Positions 15,102 to 23,081 of a DNA stretch of 38,377 nt are shown here, piece after piece. A program made the position numbers and the translations under genes. The stretch spans positions 1 to 38,377 of the forward strand of contig JABMSB010000009.1 in the NCBI GenBank assembly GCA_013202205.1, in the 5' to 3' direction. The DNA is from Candidatus Omnitrophota bacterium. Lineage in GTDB: Bacteria > Omnitrophota > Gorgyraeia > JABMSB01. Each line of letters opens with the position of its first letter. The first letter of the stretch is position 1. The notes beneath the pieces were generated by a model. The model was given only the letters and a program-made list of their open reading frames with translations. It was not told the origin of the DNA and ran no database searches.

Positions 15102-15341
15102 CTATTCTCCGATCTTTATCTTTGCTAAGATCTCGCCCACCTTGACCACATCACCTTCGTGGACAAGAGCCTCTATTAAGACGCCTGCTGCGGGTGACGG
15201 AACATTAAAGACCGCTTTGTCGGTAGCCATCTCAACCAAGTCCTGGCCTTCCTTGACCACATCGCCTTCTTCAATATGCCAAAAACTTACCGTAGCCTCA
15301 TTTACGCCTTCAGCCAGCTCTGGCAAAACGACTTCTTTCAT
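15102..15341 (-). CDS. Free-standing lipoyl-domain protein
   Basis: This 79-residue protein is a single lipoyl/biotinyl domain. It starts KEVVLPELAEGVNEATV and has the lipoylation loop EMATDKAVFNVPSP with acceptor K42, then the symmetrical second half PAAGVLIEALVHEGDVVKVG. The DKA context is that of 2-oxoacid dehydrogenase E2 lipoyl domains rather than biotin carriers (MKM) or glycine-cleavage H protein (about 125 residues). No peripheral-subunit-binding or catalytic E2 domain follows; the next gene is an aminotransferase. The start lies 32 bases inside the end of lipB, with a strong ribosome site (GGGGGAG) there. Nearby lipB and lpdA supply the lipoylating and reoxidising enzymes. Confidence 0.92.
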   Translation of the reverse strand: MKEVVLPELAEGVNEATVSFWHIEEGDVVKEGQDLVEMATDKAVFNVPSPAAGVLIEALVHEGDVVKVGEILAKIKIGE

Positions 15342-16032
15342 TTGCTATCTCCCCCTTATGATTTGTCTTATTCGTACCATCGCAAGATACTTTATAAGAA
15401 AATTCTTTTAAAAATAGTTCGGCAAATAAATTCTTGCAATAGGACATATCTATCTCTTGCCCAAGGATCTCCTGCATCGAAACCGTCTTACAACCCTCTA
15501 TCCCGCAGGGTACGATCATGGAGAAATGTCGCATGTCGGGACAAATATTTATGCTAAGTCCGTGATAGGTTACCCACCTGCTTAAACCTATCCCTATAGA
15601 CACTACCTTTGATTCACCAACCCAGACACCGGTCATGCCTTCTCGACGCCTGACTTCGATTTCAAATTCTCCCAAGAAGGATATCGCAATATTTTCAAGG
15701 CGGCGCAGGAATTTATGTATATCCCTTTCTTCATCCCGCAACTTTATTATCGGATAGGCGACTAACTGTCCGGGCCCATGAAAGGTTATATCCCCACCCC
15801 TGTCTACCCGTAAGATATCTATGCCACTTGCCTTAAGCGATGAACTATCTGCCAATAGGTTCTTAAGTGAACCACTTCTGCCAACGGTAAATACGGGGCG
15901 ATGTTCTGTTATTATCAGGGCGTCTTCTCTTTTGTCGGCCTTTCGGTCCTCAACAATACTCTTCTGCGCTAATAGGGCTTCCCTGTAATCACTTAAACCT
16001 AAATCTATTATTTGACACTCTTTCTTATCCAT
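15310..16032 (-). CDS. lipB: Lipoyl(octanoyl) transferase
   Basis: This 240-residue enzyme transfers octanoyl groups from acyl carrier protein to lipoyl domains. The motif RGGDITFHGPGQLVAYPI (about 78-95) and TGVWVGESKVVSIGI with K142 are followed by SRWVTYHGLSINI and IVPCGIEG with C176. K142 and C176 are the catalytic pair. The C-terminal tail past residue 195 is basic and poorly conserved, and its last 32 bases overlap the lipoyl-protein gene. lpdA ends 2 bases upstream. LipA, which inserts the sulfurs, is not in the window. Confidence 0.95.
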   Translation of the reverse strand: MDKKECQIIDLGLSDYREALLAQKSIVEDRKADKREDALIITEHRPVFTVGRSGSLKNLLADSSSLKASGIDILRVDRGGDITFHGPGQLVAYPIIKLRDEERDIHKFLRRLENIAISFLGEFEIEVRRREGMTGVWVGESKVVSIGIGLSRWVTYHGLSINICPDMRHFSMIVPCGIEGCKTVSMQEILGQEIDMSYCKNLFAELFLKEFSYKVSCDGTNKTNHKGEIANERSRFARAG

Positions 16033-16034
16033 TT

Positions 16035-17321
16035 CTACACACCATGTATCGGCTTACCATGTAGTTTGTGAGCCGCCTCCATCAACCCTTCTGCCAGGGT
16101 TGGGTGCGCGTGTATGGTCTCTTTGAGATCTTCTACTGTAGCACCCAATTTAACTGCCAGCGCAGCCTCAGCTATCAAGTCTGTTGCATGCGCGCCCATT
16201 ATCTCGACACCGAGCACCTTATCCGTATCAGCGGACGCTATAATCTTGAAGAAACCTTCTGTCTTGCCGATAGCGTGCGCCTTGCCTATGCCCATATATG
16301 GAAACTTTGCGCTCTTTATTGAGACGCCTGATTTCTTTGCCTCATCCTCGCCTATGCCTACCGTAGCAATTTCCGGATCTGTATATATACAGTTCGGTAC
16401 GGCCTTATAGTCTATTCTCTTATCTTTGCCGATTATATTATCTACTGCCACAAGGCCCTCGTGTGAAGCGACATGCGCTAAGAGGTATCCACCGATCACA
16501 TCGCCTATGGCGTAGACGCCTTTAGCGGATGTACGCAACCTATCGTCCACTAATATCTTCCCGCGTTCTGTCTTTATACTGAGTGCGTCGAGGCCTATCC
16601 CCTTGGAGTTAGGCCTTCTACCAACACAGACGAGCACCGATTCAGCGGGAAAATCTTCTAACGAATTTACTTTTGTGCCTGTCTTTACCACAATACCCCT
16701 GCGCTTAAGGTTCGACGTAAGCCTCTGAGCAAGTTCTTTATCTAAGCCGGGAAGAATGTGGTCCATCATCTCTACTATGGTGACCTTTGTTCCGAGACGG
16801 TTGAAGATAGTAGCAAACTCACAGCCTATTACGCCGCCACCGACTATAAGTAAACTTTCAGGCCTCTTGGTAAGAACTAATAGATCATCGCTCGATAATA
16901 TCTTCTTGTGGTCGAACAACAAATTGGGTAACTCAACCGGAGAAGAACCTGTGGCTATAATAATACTTTTCGCATTTATCGTTTTGGAATCTACAGTTAT
17001 AACACCCGGGCTTTTTATCTTGCCAAAACCCTGCACCAGATCTACTTTACGGGCCTTTAAAAGACTCGCTATACCGCCCCTTAAGGTCGCTACAATTTTG
17101 TCCTTATCTTCGATTAAACCTTTTAAGTCTTTATTTGTATTTATCTCCGTCGAGCTCAGGATGGATTTGGTCGGTATGCACCCGCGATTTAAGCACGTTC
17201 CGCCCAATTCCGACCCTTCAATAAGGCAGACCTTTTGTTCACATTGGGCACCGTAGAGCGCTGCCACATAACCGCCGGGGCCTCCACCTAATATCGCTAT
17301 ATCGTAACTATTCTCTGCCAT
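16035..17321 (-). CDS. lpdA: Dihydrolipoamide dehydrogenase
   Basis: This 428-residue flavoprotein has FAD site ILGGGPGGYVAALYGAQ and redox disulfide GGTCLNRGCIPTKS (C43, C48). The NAD site is SLLIVGGGVIGCEFATIFNRLG near residue 155. A second FAD segment is GVYAIGDVIGGYLLAHVASHEG, and the interface His-Glu motif is HAHPTLAEGLMEAAH near the end. It reoxidises dihydrolipoyl groups with NAD. It is about 40 residues shorter than E. coli Lpd. It sits between mdh (3 bases away) and lipB, and presumably serves the lipoyl protein at 15102. Confidence 0.95.
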   Translation of the reverse strand: MAENSYDIAILGGGPGGYVAALYGAQCEQKVCLIEGSELGGTCLNRGCIPTKSILSSTEINTNKDLKGLIEDKDKIVATLRGGIASLLKARKVDLVQGFGKIKSPGVITVDSKTINAKSIIIATGSSPVELPNLLFDHKKILSSDDLLVLTKRPESLLIVGGGVIGCEFATIFNRLGTKVTIVEMMDHILPGLDKELAQRLTSNLKRRGIVVKTGTKVNSLEDFPAESVLVCVGRRPNSKGIGLDALSIKTERGKILVDDRLRTSAKGVYAIGDVIGGYLLAHVASHEGLVAVDNIIGKDKRIDYKAVPNCIYTDPEIATVGIGEDEAKKSGVSIKSAKFPYMGIGKAHAIGKTEGFFKIIASADTDKVLGVEIMGAHATDLIAEAALAVKLGATVEDLKETIHAHPTLAEGLMEAAHKLHGKPIHGV

Positions 17322-17324
17322 ATA

Positions 17325-18257
17325 TTACAATCCCACCTTTTTTAAAGAATCGCGTATTCCATCTGCAGACTCCTTAAGGTCACTTTTTTCTTCTTCAGTC
17401 AACTCGACTTCCAAAATCTCTTCGATGCCGCCTCTTCCGATCTTCGCGGGAACTCCGATATAGATATCTTTTAAACCATATTCTCCTCTTAAGTACGCAG
17501 ACGCGCAGAATAGGTTACTATTATCATTAAGAACCGCCTCCGCCATCTTATATGCTGCAGCGCTTGGCGCGTAATATGCGCTCCCCTTTCCCAAGAGCGA
17601 CACGACCTTGGCCCCGGAAGTCCTGGTACCGGCTATTACCTCATCGACCTTCTCTCTTGGCAGAAGATCCCGTAAAGGCTTCTTCCCCACGGTGGTCACG
17701 CCTGCAACCGGCACCATCTTATCACTATGGCTGCCTACTATAAATGCCTCTATGGAAGATGCAGGCTTCTTGAGCTCCTCTGAAAGCAGGTACTTAAAAC
17801 GCGCCACATCCAGTAAACCCGCCATCCCAAAGACACGCTCTGGATTAAACCCTGTTATCTTCTGGGCAAGATACGTCATCAAGTCAAGTGGGTTGGTTAC
17901 CATGATCAAGATAGCCTTCGGGGCAAACTCTTTTATCTTGGACGCAACACCACGCACTATCTCCGCATTCTTTGATATGAGCTCCTCTCTGCTCATGCCC
18001 GGCTTTCTCGGCAAGCCAGCCGTCATGACGACTACATCTGAACCCTTGATCGCGCTATAATCTGTTGTCCCGACAACTCTTTTGTCGGTACCTGTTATAG
18101 AAGCTGCGTGCATCATGTCGAGGGCCTTACCCTCTGCAAGGCCATCGACCACATCTACCAGGACAACATCTGCCAACCTGGCCTCTACTATCCTCATGGC
18201 CAGGGTTGAACCTACATTACCTGCGCCGATTACCGATACCTTCTTTCTCACGCTCAT
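17325..18257 (-). CDS. mdh: NAD-dependent malate dehydrogenase (LDH-like type)
   Basis: This 310-residue protein has the N-terminal dinucleotide fold [17 protein letters not shown] and the Asp-ended second strand [18 protein letters not shown]. The loop [16 protein letters not shown] has the Arg that favours malate over lactate, followed by [18 protein letters not shown]. It interconverts malate and oxaloacetate. The active-site His segment reads [12 protein letters not shown], where malate dehydrogenases usually have GGHGDTMVP, so a Lys replaces the conserved Thr. Its ATG overlaps the isocitrate dehydrogenase stop by 4 bases, and lpdA follows after 3, which indicates one operon. Confidence 0.94.
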   Translation of the reverse strand: MSVRKKVSVIGAGNVGSTLAMRIVEARLADVVLVDVVDGLAEGKALDMMHAASITGTDKRVVGTTDYSAIKGSDVVVMTAGLPRKPGMSREELISKNAEIVRGVASKIKEFAPKAILIMVTNPLDLMTYLAQKITGFNPERVFGMAGLLDVARFKYLLSEELKKPASSIEAFIVGSHSDKMVPVAGVTTVGKKPLRDLLPREKVDEVIAGTRTSGAKVVSLLGKGSAYYAPSAAAYKMAEAVLNDNSNLFCASAYLRGEYGLKDIYIGVPAKIGRGGIEEILEVELTEEEKSDLKESADGIRDSLKKVGL

Positions 18258-19339
18258 CTTGCCATCTCCGATATGATCGCATCTGCCATTTGTGATGTCC
18301 CTACCGCGCTGGGGTCATCCCTGTTCTCTTTTAGGTCATAGGTCACCGAATCACCTTTAGCTATTACCGCAGCAATCGCTTTCTCCAGACTATCTGCGGC
18401 CGCCTTCTCACTAATATGGCGCAGCATCATAACCCCGGAGAGTATCATGGCTGACGGATTCACCTTATTTTTGCCTTTATATTTGGGGGCAGAACCGTGC
18501 GTCGGCTCAAAGAGCGCCATATCATCACCTATATTAGCGCCCGGTGCCACACCAAGCCCGCCTACCAAACCGGCGCATAGGTCAGATATGATATCACCAT
18601 AGAGGTTGGGTAGAACTATAACATCGTACAACTCCGGCTTCTGGACAAGCTGCATGCACATATTATCTACGATCCTATCCTCAAATTCAACCTTTCCCTC
18701 ATACTTCTTGGCTACTTCTCTAGAGACCTCTAAGAAGAGGCCGTCTGTGGCCTTCATGATATTCGCCTTGTGGACAGATGTCACCTTCCGCCTTCCGTTG
18801 GCGACAGCGTACTTAAAGGCGAAATCGACGATCCTCTCCGTCCCGCTCACAGATATCGGTTTAATGCTTATGGCCGAATCCTGCTTTATCTTAGAACCGG
18901 ACCATTTCTGTATATGTTTTATGACGTCTTTCGTTACCTTCTCTTTTATATCGAACTCGATGCCGGCATATAGGTCTTCCGTATTCTCCCTGACAATAAC
19001 GAGATCAATATTCTCATACCTTGAGCGCACGCCCTTATATGATTTGCAAGGCCTTAAGCACGCGTAAAGGTCCAGCATCTTTCGCATTCGTACGTTTACT
19101 GAACGGAACCCTTTACCGACAGGCGTAATAATAGGCCCCTTTATCGCAACCTTATTGGCACGTATCGAATCGATCACTTCATCCGGCAGGGGCGTGCCAT
19201 ATTTATCGAGAACATCCGTCCCTGCGTACTTGAGTTCCCAATCGATCTTTATACCCGTCGCATCTATACATCTCTTAGTAGCTTCAGTCAGCTCAGGACC
19301 TACACCATCTCCCGGTATCAGTGTTATTTTATGCGCCAC
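18254..19339 (-). CDS. icd: Isocitrate dehydrogenase (short, isopropylmalate-dehydrogenase-family type)
   Basis: This 361-residue protein is of the beta-decarboxylating dehydrogenase family. Isocitrate-type residues are present: S80, N82, R86 and R96 within [21 protein letters not shown]118 in [14 protein letters not shown], and metal ligands D249/D253 in NLYGDIISD. Leucine-pathway enzymes lack this Ser-Asn pattern. Cofactor positions read K285-Y286 (HGSAPKYKG) and Y334, as in NADP enzymes, but the fourth NADP contact (Arg395 in E. coli) is E338. The GTG start has a strong ribosome site (AAGGAG, 8 bases away). It lies between the leuD-like gene and mdh. A homoisocitrate or tartrate dehydrogenase role is less likely. 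Confidence 0.87.
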   Translation of the reverse strand: MAHKITLIPGDGVGPELTEATKRCIDATGIKIDWELKYAGTDVLDKYGTPLPDEVIDSIRANKVAIKGPIITPVGKGFRSVNVRMRKMLDLYACLRPCKSYKGVRSRYENIDLVIVRENTEDLYAGIEFDIKEKVTKDVIKHIQKWSGSKIKQDSAISIKPISVSGTERIVDFAFKYAVANGRRKVTSVHKANIMKATDGLFLEVSREVAKKYEGKVEFEDRIVDNMCMQLVQKPELYDVIVLPNLYGDIISDLCAGLVGGLGVAPGANIGDDMALFEPTHGSAPKYKGKNKVNPSAMILSGVMMLRHISEKAAADSLEKAIAAVIAKGDSVTYDLKENRDDPSAVGTSQMADAIISEMAR

Positions 19340-19362
19340 TTTATGAACTCCTTAAGTTTATA

Positions 19363-19872
19363 CTATTTAATTTTGAATCCCTTGTGTTTCTTGAAATGCT
19401 TAATCACGCCGCCGTCTGCCAAAAGCTTGCTCATCACAGCCGGCATCGGCCTTATAGGTATCGTCTTGCCCCGGGATAGGTTCTTTATATAACCCTTCTT
19501 CAGGTCAATCTCTAATCTGTTACCGTCTTTTATGCCATCCGTATCGCACTCGAGAAGGCATAATCCAATATTAAAACTATTGCGATAAAATATTCTTGCG
19601 AAGCTCTTGGCTACCACAGCTGAAATCCCGGCCGACATAAGCGCTACCGGCGCCTGTTCGCGGGAAGAGCCGCACCCAAAATTTTCACCGGCGACCAGAA
19701 AATCACCGCTCTTCACCTTGCCATAAAAGTTGGGTGAAACATCTTCGAATATATGCTTTGCCAGTTCCTTGTGATCCTCTATCTGGAACTTATACCTGCC
19801 GGATATAATGTAATCCGTATTTACGTTATCGTCTATGCCTATACGCCTGGCATTTCCCTTCTTTGGCGTCAT
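19363..19872 (-). CDS. Aconitase/isopropylmalate isomerase family hydro-lyase, small subunit (LeuD-like)
   Basis: This 169-residue swivel-domain subunit is of the archaeal-type short LeuD/HacB class. Motifs are [19 protein letters not shown], then [20 protein letters not shown] and [18 protein letters not shown]. The substrate-recognition loop after the DYII strand is YKFQ (residues 27-30), whereas from memory isopropylmalate isomerases have YLVY and homoaconitases YLRT. The basic lysine suggests a tricarboxylate substrate such as citrate, and the next gene is an isocitrate dehydrogenase. Leucine synthesis remains possible. The LeuC-like gene ends 13 bases upstream. The close ribosome site GGGGAGAG directly abuts the ATG. 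Confidence 0.9.
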   Translation of the reverse strand: MTPKKGNARRIGIDDNVNTDYIISGRYKFQIEDHKELAKHIFEDVSPNFYGKVKSGDFLVAGENFGCGSSREQAPVALMSAGISAVVAKSFARIFYRNSFNIGLCLLECDTDGIKDGNRLEIDLKKGYIKNLSRGKTIPIRPMPAVMSKLLADGGVIKHFKKHKGFKIK

Positions 19873-19885
19873 CTCTCTCCCCTTC

Positions 19886-21142
19886 TTACCGTAAATATCT
19901 GCGCGGGTCTGCCACCTTGCCTTTTAAGGCGCTTGCCGCCACTGTAGCCGGGCTCCCCAGGTAAATAAACGCGTCCGGATTGCCCATCCTACCCTTGAAG
20001 TTCCTGTTAGCAGTCGATATGACGACTTCGCCGTTTGCCGGCACGCCATTGTGAGTGCCTACGCACGGACCGCAACCAGGCACTACTACCACAGCGCCGG
20101 CCTCGACAAAGGTCCTGATGATACCTTTTCGCGATGCCTCAAGGTATATAGATTTTGAAGCGGGCGCAACTATAAATTTTACTGAACGCGCTATATGCCT
20201 GCCCTTTAGTATGCGCGCTGCTATGGCAAGGTCTTCGAGCCTGCCATTTGTACATGTACCGAGGAACGCCTCATCGATCTTAAGCCCTTCGACCCTGCCT
20301 ATATCACAGACATTATCTACCGTGTGCGGTTTTGCTATCTTTGGCGATAACTTGCTGACATCGAACTCTATCACTTTTGCGTATTTGGCATTCTTATCTG
20401 CTGAAACACCGCGAACCTTTCTTTTGCCTATGCGCTTAAACCAGGCGGCTGTCTTAGCGTCAAACTCCATCAGTCCGCATTTGGCACCCATCTCGACCGC
20501 CATATTGGCTATTGTAAATCTCCCGTCGATCGATAAACGCTTTATGACCGGGCCTGTGAACTCTATTGCTTTATAGGTGCATCCGTTTGCGCCAACCTTA
20601 CCGGCTAAGGCAAGTATAATGTCCTTTGCAAAGACACCCTTCGGGATCCTTCCCTTAAAAATGACCTTTACCGTCTCAGGCACACGAAACCAATTCCTGC
20701 CTGCGGTGAGCGTTATCGCAACATCTGTCGAACCGACACCGGAAGCAAATGCATTAAGAGCTCCGTAAGTGCAGGTATGTGAATCCGCGCCCAGGATGAG
20801 TCCGCCCGGCATAGCGAAGCCGGCCTCAGGCACGATCTGATGGCAAACACCACAACCTATGTCAAAGATTTGACAGTTAGCATCAGCTGCAAACCCCCTC
20901 ATCTTTTTGTGTATCTTAGAAACGCCTATATTGGGGCTGGGTGAGCTGTGGTCAATAACCATGCAGAACTTGATACCCTTATGGATCCTCTTTGTGCCTA
21001 ACCCTCTAAAACTATCTATAACCATACCACTTGTGCCATCCTGGCTAAAACAGAAGTCGACCTTGCATATGGCTATATCGCCGGCGCTTAATGATCTCCC
21101 GGCATGATTGCTCAATATTTTTTCAGCTATTGTCTTACCCAT
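19886..21142 (-). CDS. Aconitase/isopropylmalate isomerase family hydro-lyase, large subunit (LeuC-like)
   Basis: This 418-residue Fe-S hydro-lyase subunit has GADSHTCTYGALNAFASGVG near residue 120. The cluster cysteines are in FLGTCTNGRLEDL near 293 and VPGCGPCVGTHNGVPANGE near 355. STANRNFKGRMGNPDAFIYL lies near the end. The length and split architecture match the LeuC/HacA group (isopropylmalate isomerase, homoaconitase, and some two-subunit aconitases), not the single-chain AcnA/AcnB. Coupling with the LeuD-like gene and isocitrate dehydrogenase downstream favours citrate-isocitrate isomerisation in this organism, though that is inference. Its ATG overlaps the aminotransferase stop by 8 bases. 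Confidence 0.92.
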   Translation of the reverse strand: MGKTIAEKILSNHAGRSLSAGDIAICKVDFCFSQDGTSGMVIDSFRGLGTKRIHKGIKFCMVIDHSSPSPNIGVSKIHKKMRGFAADANCQIFDIGCGVCHQIVPEAGFAMPGGLILGADSHTCTYGALNAFASGVGSTDVAITLTAGRNWFRVPETVKVIFKGRIPKGVFAKDIILALAGKVGANGCTYKAIEFTGPVIKRLSIDGRFTIANMAVEMGAKCGLMEFDAKTAAWFKRIGKRKVRGVSADKNAKYAKVIEFDVSKLSPKIAKPHTVDNVCDIGRVEGLKIDEAFLGTCTNGRLEDLAIAARILKGRHIARSVKFIVAPASKSIYLEASRKGIIRTFVEAGAVVVVPGCGPCVGTHNGVPANGEVVISTANRNFKGRMGNPDAFIYLGSPATVAASALKGKVADPRRYLR

Positions 21143-22301
21143 TCTTCTTTACCCACCCTGCTATCCTGTCCAGCCCCTTAGTAATATTCTCTCTCGATGT
21201 TGCAAAGCTGAGCCGCACGTAATCATCAGCACCGAATGCTATACCCGGAACAACAGCAACTAATGCTTCGTCCAACAACCTCTTTGAAAAATCGAGTGAC
21301 TTCAGTCCTGTGCCCGATATGTCACAAAAGAGATAGAATGCCCCTTCCGGCACAAAAGATGACAACTTCTCTATACCATCCACCTTCCCTACTATCAAAT
21401 CACGCCTGGCTGCGAATTCGGATACCATCTTATCGACATCATCTTGCGGCCCCCCAAGCGCGGCCAATGCCGCCCTCTGGCTTATCGAAGTCGGATTTGA
21501 GGTAGAGTGGCTCTGCAGGCTCGAAATTGCCTTCATAACCTCTTTGGGTCCGGCCGCGTAACCTATGCGCCACCCGGTCATCGAATATGCCTTGGAGACA
21601 CCATTGACTACTATCGTATTGGCAAATATATCCTCACCTAAAGATGCCACTGAAACATGCGTACGGCCATCGTAAAGTATCTTCTCATAGATCTCGTCAC
21701 TTATAATCGTTATCCCCTTATCTGCGCAAAAACCGCCTATCTCCTTTAACCTGTCAATCTCATATACCGCGCCTGTGGGGTTGCTGGGTGAGTTCAATAT
21801 GATCGCCCTTGTCTTCTTTCCTGCTACCTTCTTCAACGATTTCAGGTCTATCTTAAAACCATCTTCTTTAGTCGTCTCTATAATAACGGACCTGGCCCCG
21901 GCTATCCCTATCATCTCAGGGTAACTCACCCAGTATGGCGCAGGTAAAATAACTTCGTCACCTGTCTCGCATATGGCCTGGATTACGTTGTATAGGGAGT
22001 GCTTTGCTCCGCATGAAACGACTACCTGGTCGGCCTCATATGATAATCCGTTGTCATGACGTAACTTATTGCAGATAGCCCCTTTAAGCGCAGGCATACC
22101 GGCAGCGGGGGTATACTTGGTAAACCCTTCAGCAATTGCTTTAATCGCCGCATCTTTTATATGTTGCGGCGTGTCATAATCCGGCTCACCGGCTCCAAAA
22201 CTGACAACATCCTTACCCTCAGCCTTCATCCGCTTTGCATTGGCGGTAATTTGGAGTGTAATAGACGCTTTTATAGCCTTGATCTTCGCAGATATCTTCA
22301 T
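21135..22301 (-). CDS. Aspartate aminotransferase (class Ib, AspB-like)
   Basis: From the ATG at 22301 the protein has 388 residues. It opens MKISAKIKAIKASITLQITA and has VVSFGAGEPDYDTPQHI, a signature of thermophile-type aspartate or prephenate aminotransferases. LNSPSNPTGAVY follows, and the PLP lysine lies in NGVSKAYSMTGWRIGYAAGP. It exchanges amino groups between aspartate and 2-oxoglutarate; glutamate-prephenate transfer is a known alternative in this subgroup. The open frame runs 8 codons further, but AAAGGAG sits 8 bases before the chosen ATG. It is the first gene after the ribosomal terminator and would feed from the oxaloacetate and 2-oxoglutarate made by its operon partners. Confidence 0.92.
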   Translation of the reverse strand: MKISAKIKAIKASITLQITANAKRMKAEGKDVVSFGAGEPDYDTPQHIKDAAIKAIAEGFTKYTPAAGMPALKGAICNKLRHDNGLSYEADQVVVSCGAKHSLYNVIQAICETGDEVILPAPYWVSYPEMIGIAGARSVIIETTKEDGFKIDLKSLKKVAGKKTRAIILNSPSNPTGAVYEIDRLKEIGGFCADKGITIISDEIYEKILYDGRTHVSVASLGEDIFANTIVVNGVSKAYSMTGWRIGYAAGPKEVMKAISSLQSHSTSNPTSISQRAALAALGGPQDDVDKMVSEFAARRDLIVGKVDGIEKLSSFVPEGAFYLFCDISGTGLKSLDFSKRLLDEALVAVVPGIAFGADDYVRLSFATSRENITKGLDRIAGWVKKNG

Positions 22302-22330
22302 AATTATACTCCTTTTAATTAGCATTTTAT

Positions 22331-22358
22331 ATTACCATAAAGTAATATAAAGAGCAAA
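22331..22358 (-). promoter_or_regulatory. Candidate promoter for the aminotransferase-TCA-lipoyl operon
   Basis: Reading on the minus strand after the ribosomal terminator, a -35-like TTGCTC (about 22352-22357) and a -10-like TAATAT (about 22329-22334) are separated by 17 bases in a very AT-rich stretch. The expected start lies near 22322, leaving a leader of about 20 bases with the AAAGGAG site. A short dyad TATTAC...GTAATA overlaps the spacer. The -35 match is only moderate, so the exact hexamers are uncertain. Some promoter is expected here since a terminator precedes the operon. Confidence 0.4.
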
Positions 22359-22360
22359 TG

Positions 22361-22394
22361 AAAAATGGCCGAGGCAGCTATGCGTCTCGGCCAT
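22361..22394 (-). terminator. Rho-independent terminator of the ribosomal superoperon
   Basis: On the minus strand ATGGCCGAG (22386-22394) pairs with CTCGGCCAT (22365-22373), a GC-rich nine-base stem with a loop of about 12 bases. It is followed at once by TTTTTC. It begins 28 bases after the rplQ stop and is the only clear intrinsic terminator in the window. It separates the S10-spc-alpha genes from the aminotransferase operon. Confidence 0.85.
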
Positions 22395-22421
22395 ATTACT
22401 TATCTCTATTTTTGACTGCTC

Positions 22422-23078
22422 TTATGGTCCTGCCTTGCGCTTCAGGAACCCTCGCAACCCCTTAAAGAAACCCTTATCTCTGCGCTCCCTAGAAGGTTTT
22501 TTTTCATGCTCTGGTAGCTTCGACTTGGCCTGTTCAACTGCTGATTTCGCCTCTGCCTTCTTAGGCTTCTCTTCGGCCTTTACAGGTTCTGTTTCCTTCT
22601 TGGCCTTATGCTTTGGCTCTTTTGGGGCCTCAGTTTTCTTCAATTCCTTTGCCGGAATAGCAACAACCTCTTCCCCTTTGCCCTTCTTGCCCTTCTTCTT
22701 AACCTTCGGCTCTATATGCTCTTTTTCTGTCAGCTCGATGAGCGACATATGAGCGCCGTCACCCATCCTTCTGTCAAACCGTATGATGCGCGTATAGCCA
22801 CTCTGGCGATCCTTAAAGAGCGGGCCTATCTTATTAAAGAGCTTGGCAACGGCAGCCTTGTCATGGAGAAGTGCGATCGCTCTCCTTCTCGAGGAGAGGT
22901 CGCCCCTTTTCCCCAGGGTAATCAACTTCTCGGCCAATGACCTTAGTACTTTCGCTTTAGCATCCGTAGTCCTTATCCTCTGGTGCGTAAATAGCGCTAT
23001 GGTCAGCGCCCTAACGGTGGCATCCCTATGGTTTGGCATCCGGCCTAATCTACCGGCAGTATATTTTTTATGTCTCAT
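22422..23078 (-). CDS. rplQ: Large ribosomal subunit protein bL17 with long charged C-terminal extension
   Basis: The first ~115 residues are ordinary L17: [20 protein letters not shown], then [19 protein letters not shown], and a C-terminal core ending [16 protein letters not shown]17 is normally 115-130 residues, but this one has 218. The extra ~100 residues are rich in Lys, Glu, Ala and Pro, low in complexity and probably disordered, ending in a short basic [10 protein letters not shown]. The extension remains in frame with no sign of a frameshift. The gene starts 3 bases after rpoA and ends the superoperon before a terminator. Confidence 0.96.
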   Translation of the reverse strand: MRHKKYTAGRLGRMPNHRDATVRALTIALFTHQRIRTTDAKAKVLRSLAEKLITLGKRGDLSSRRRAIALLHDKAAVAKLFNKIGPLFKDRQSGYTRIIRFDRRMGDGAHMSLIELTEKEHIEPKVKKKGKKGKGEEVVAIPAKELKKTEAPKEPKHKAKKETEPVKAEEKPKKAEAKSAVEQAKSKLPEHEKKPSRERRDKGFFKGLRGFLKRKAGP

Positions 23079-23081
23079 GGG

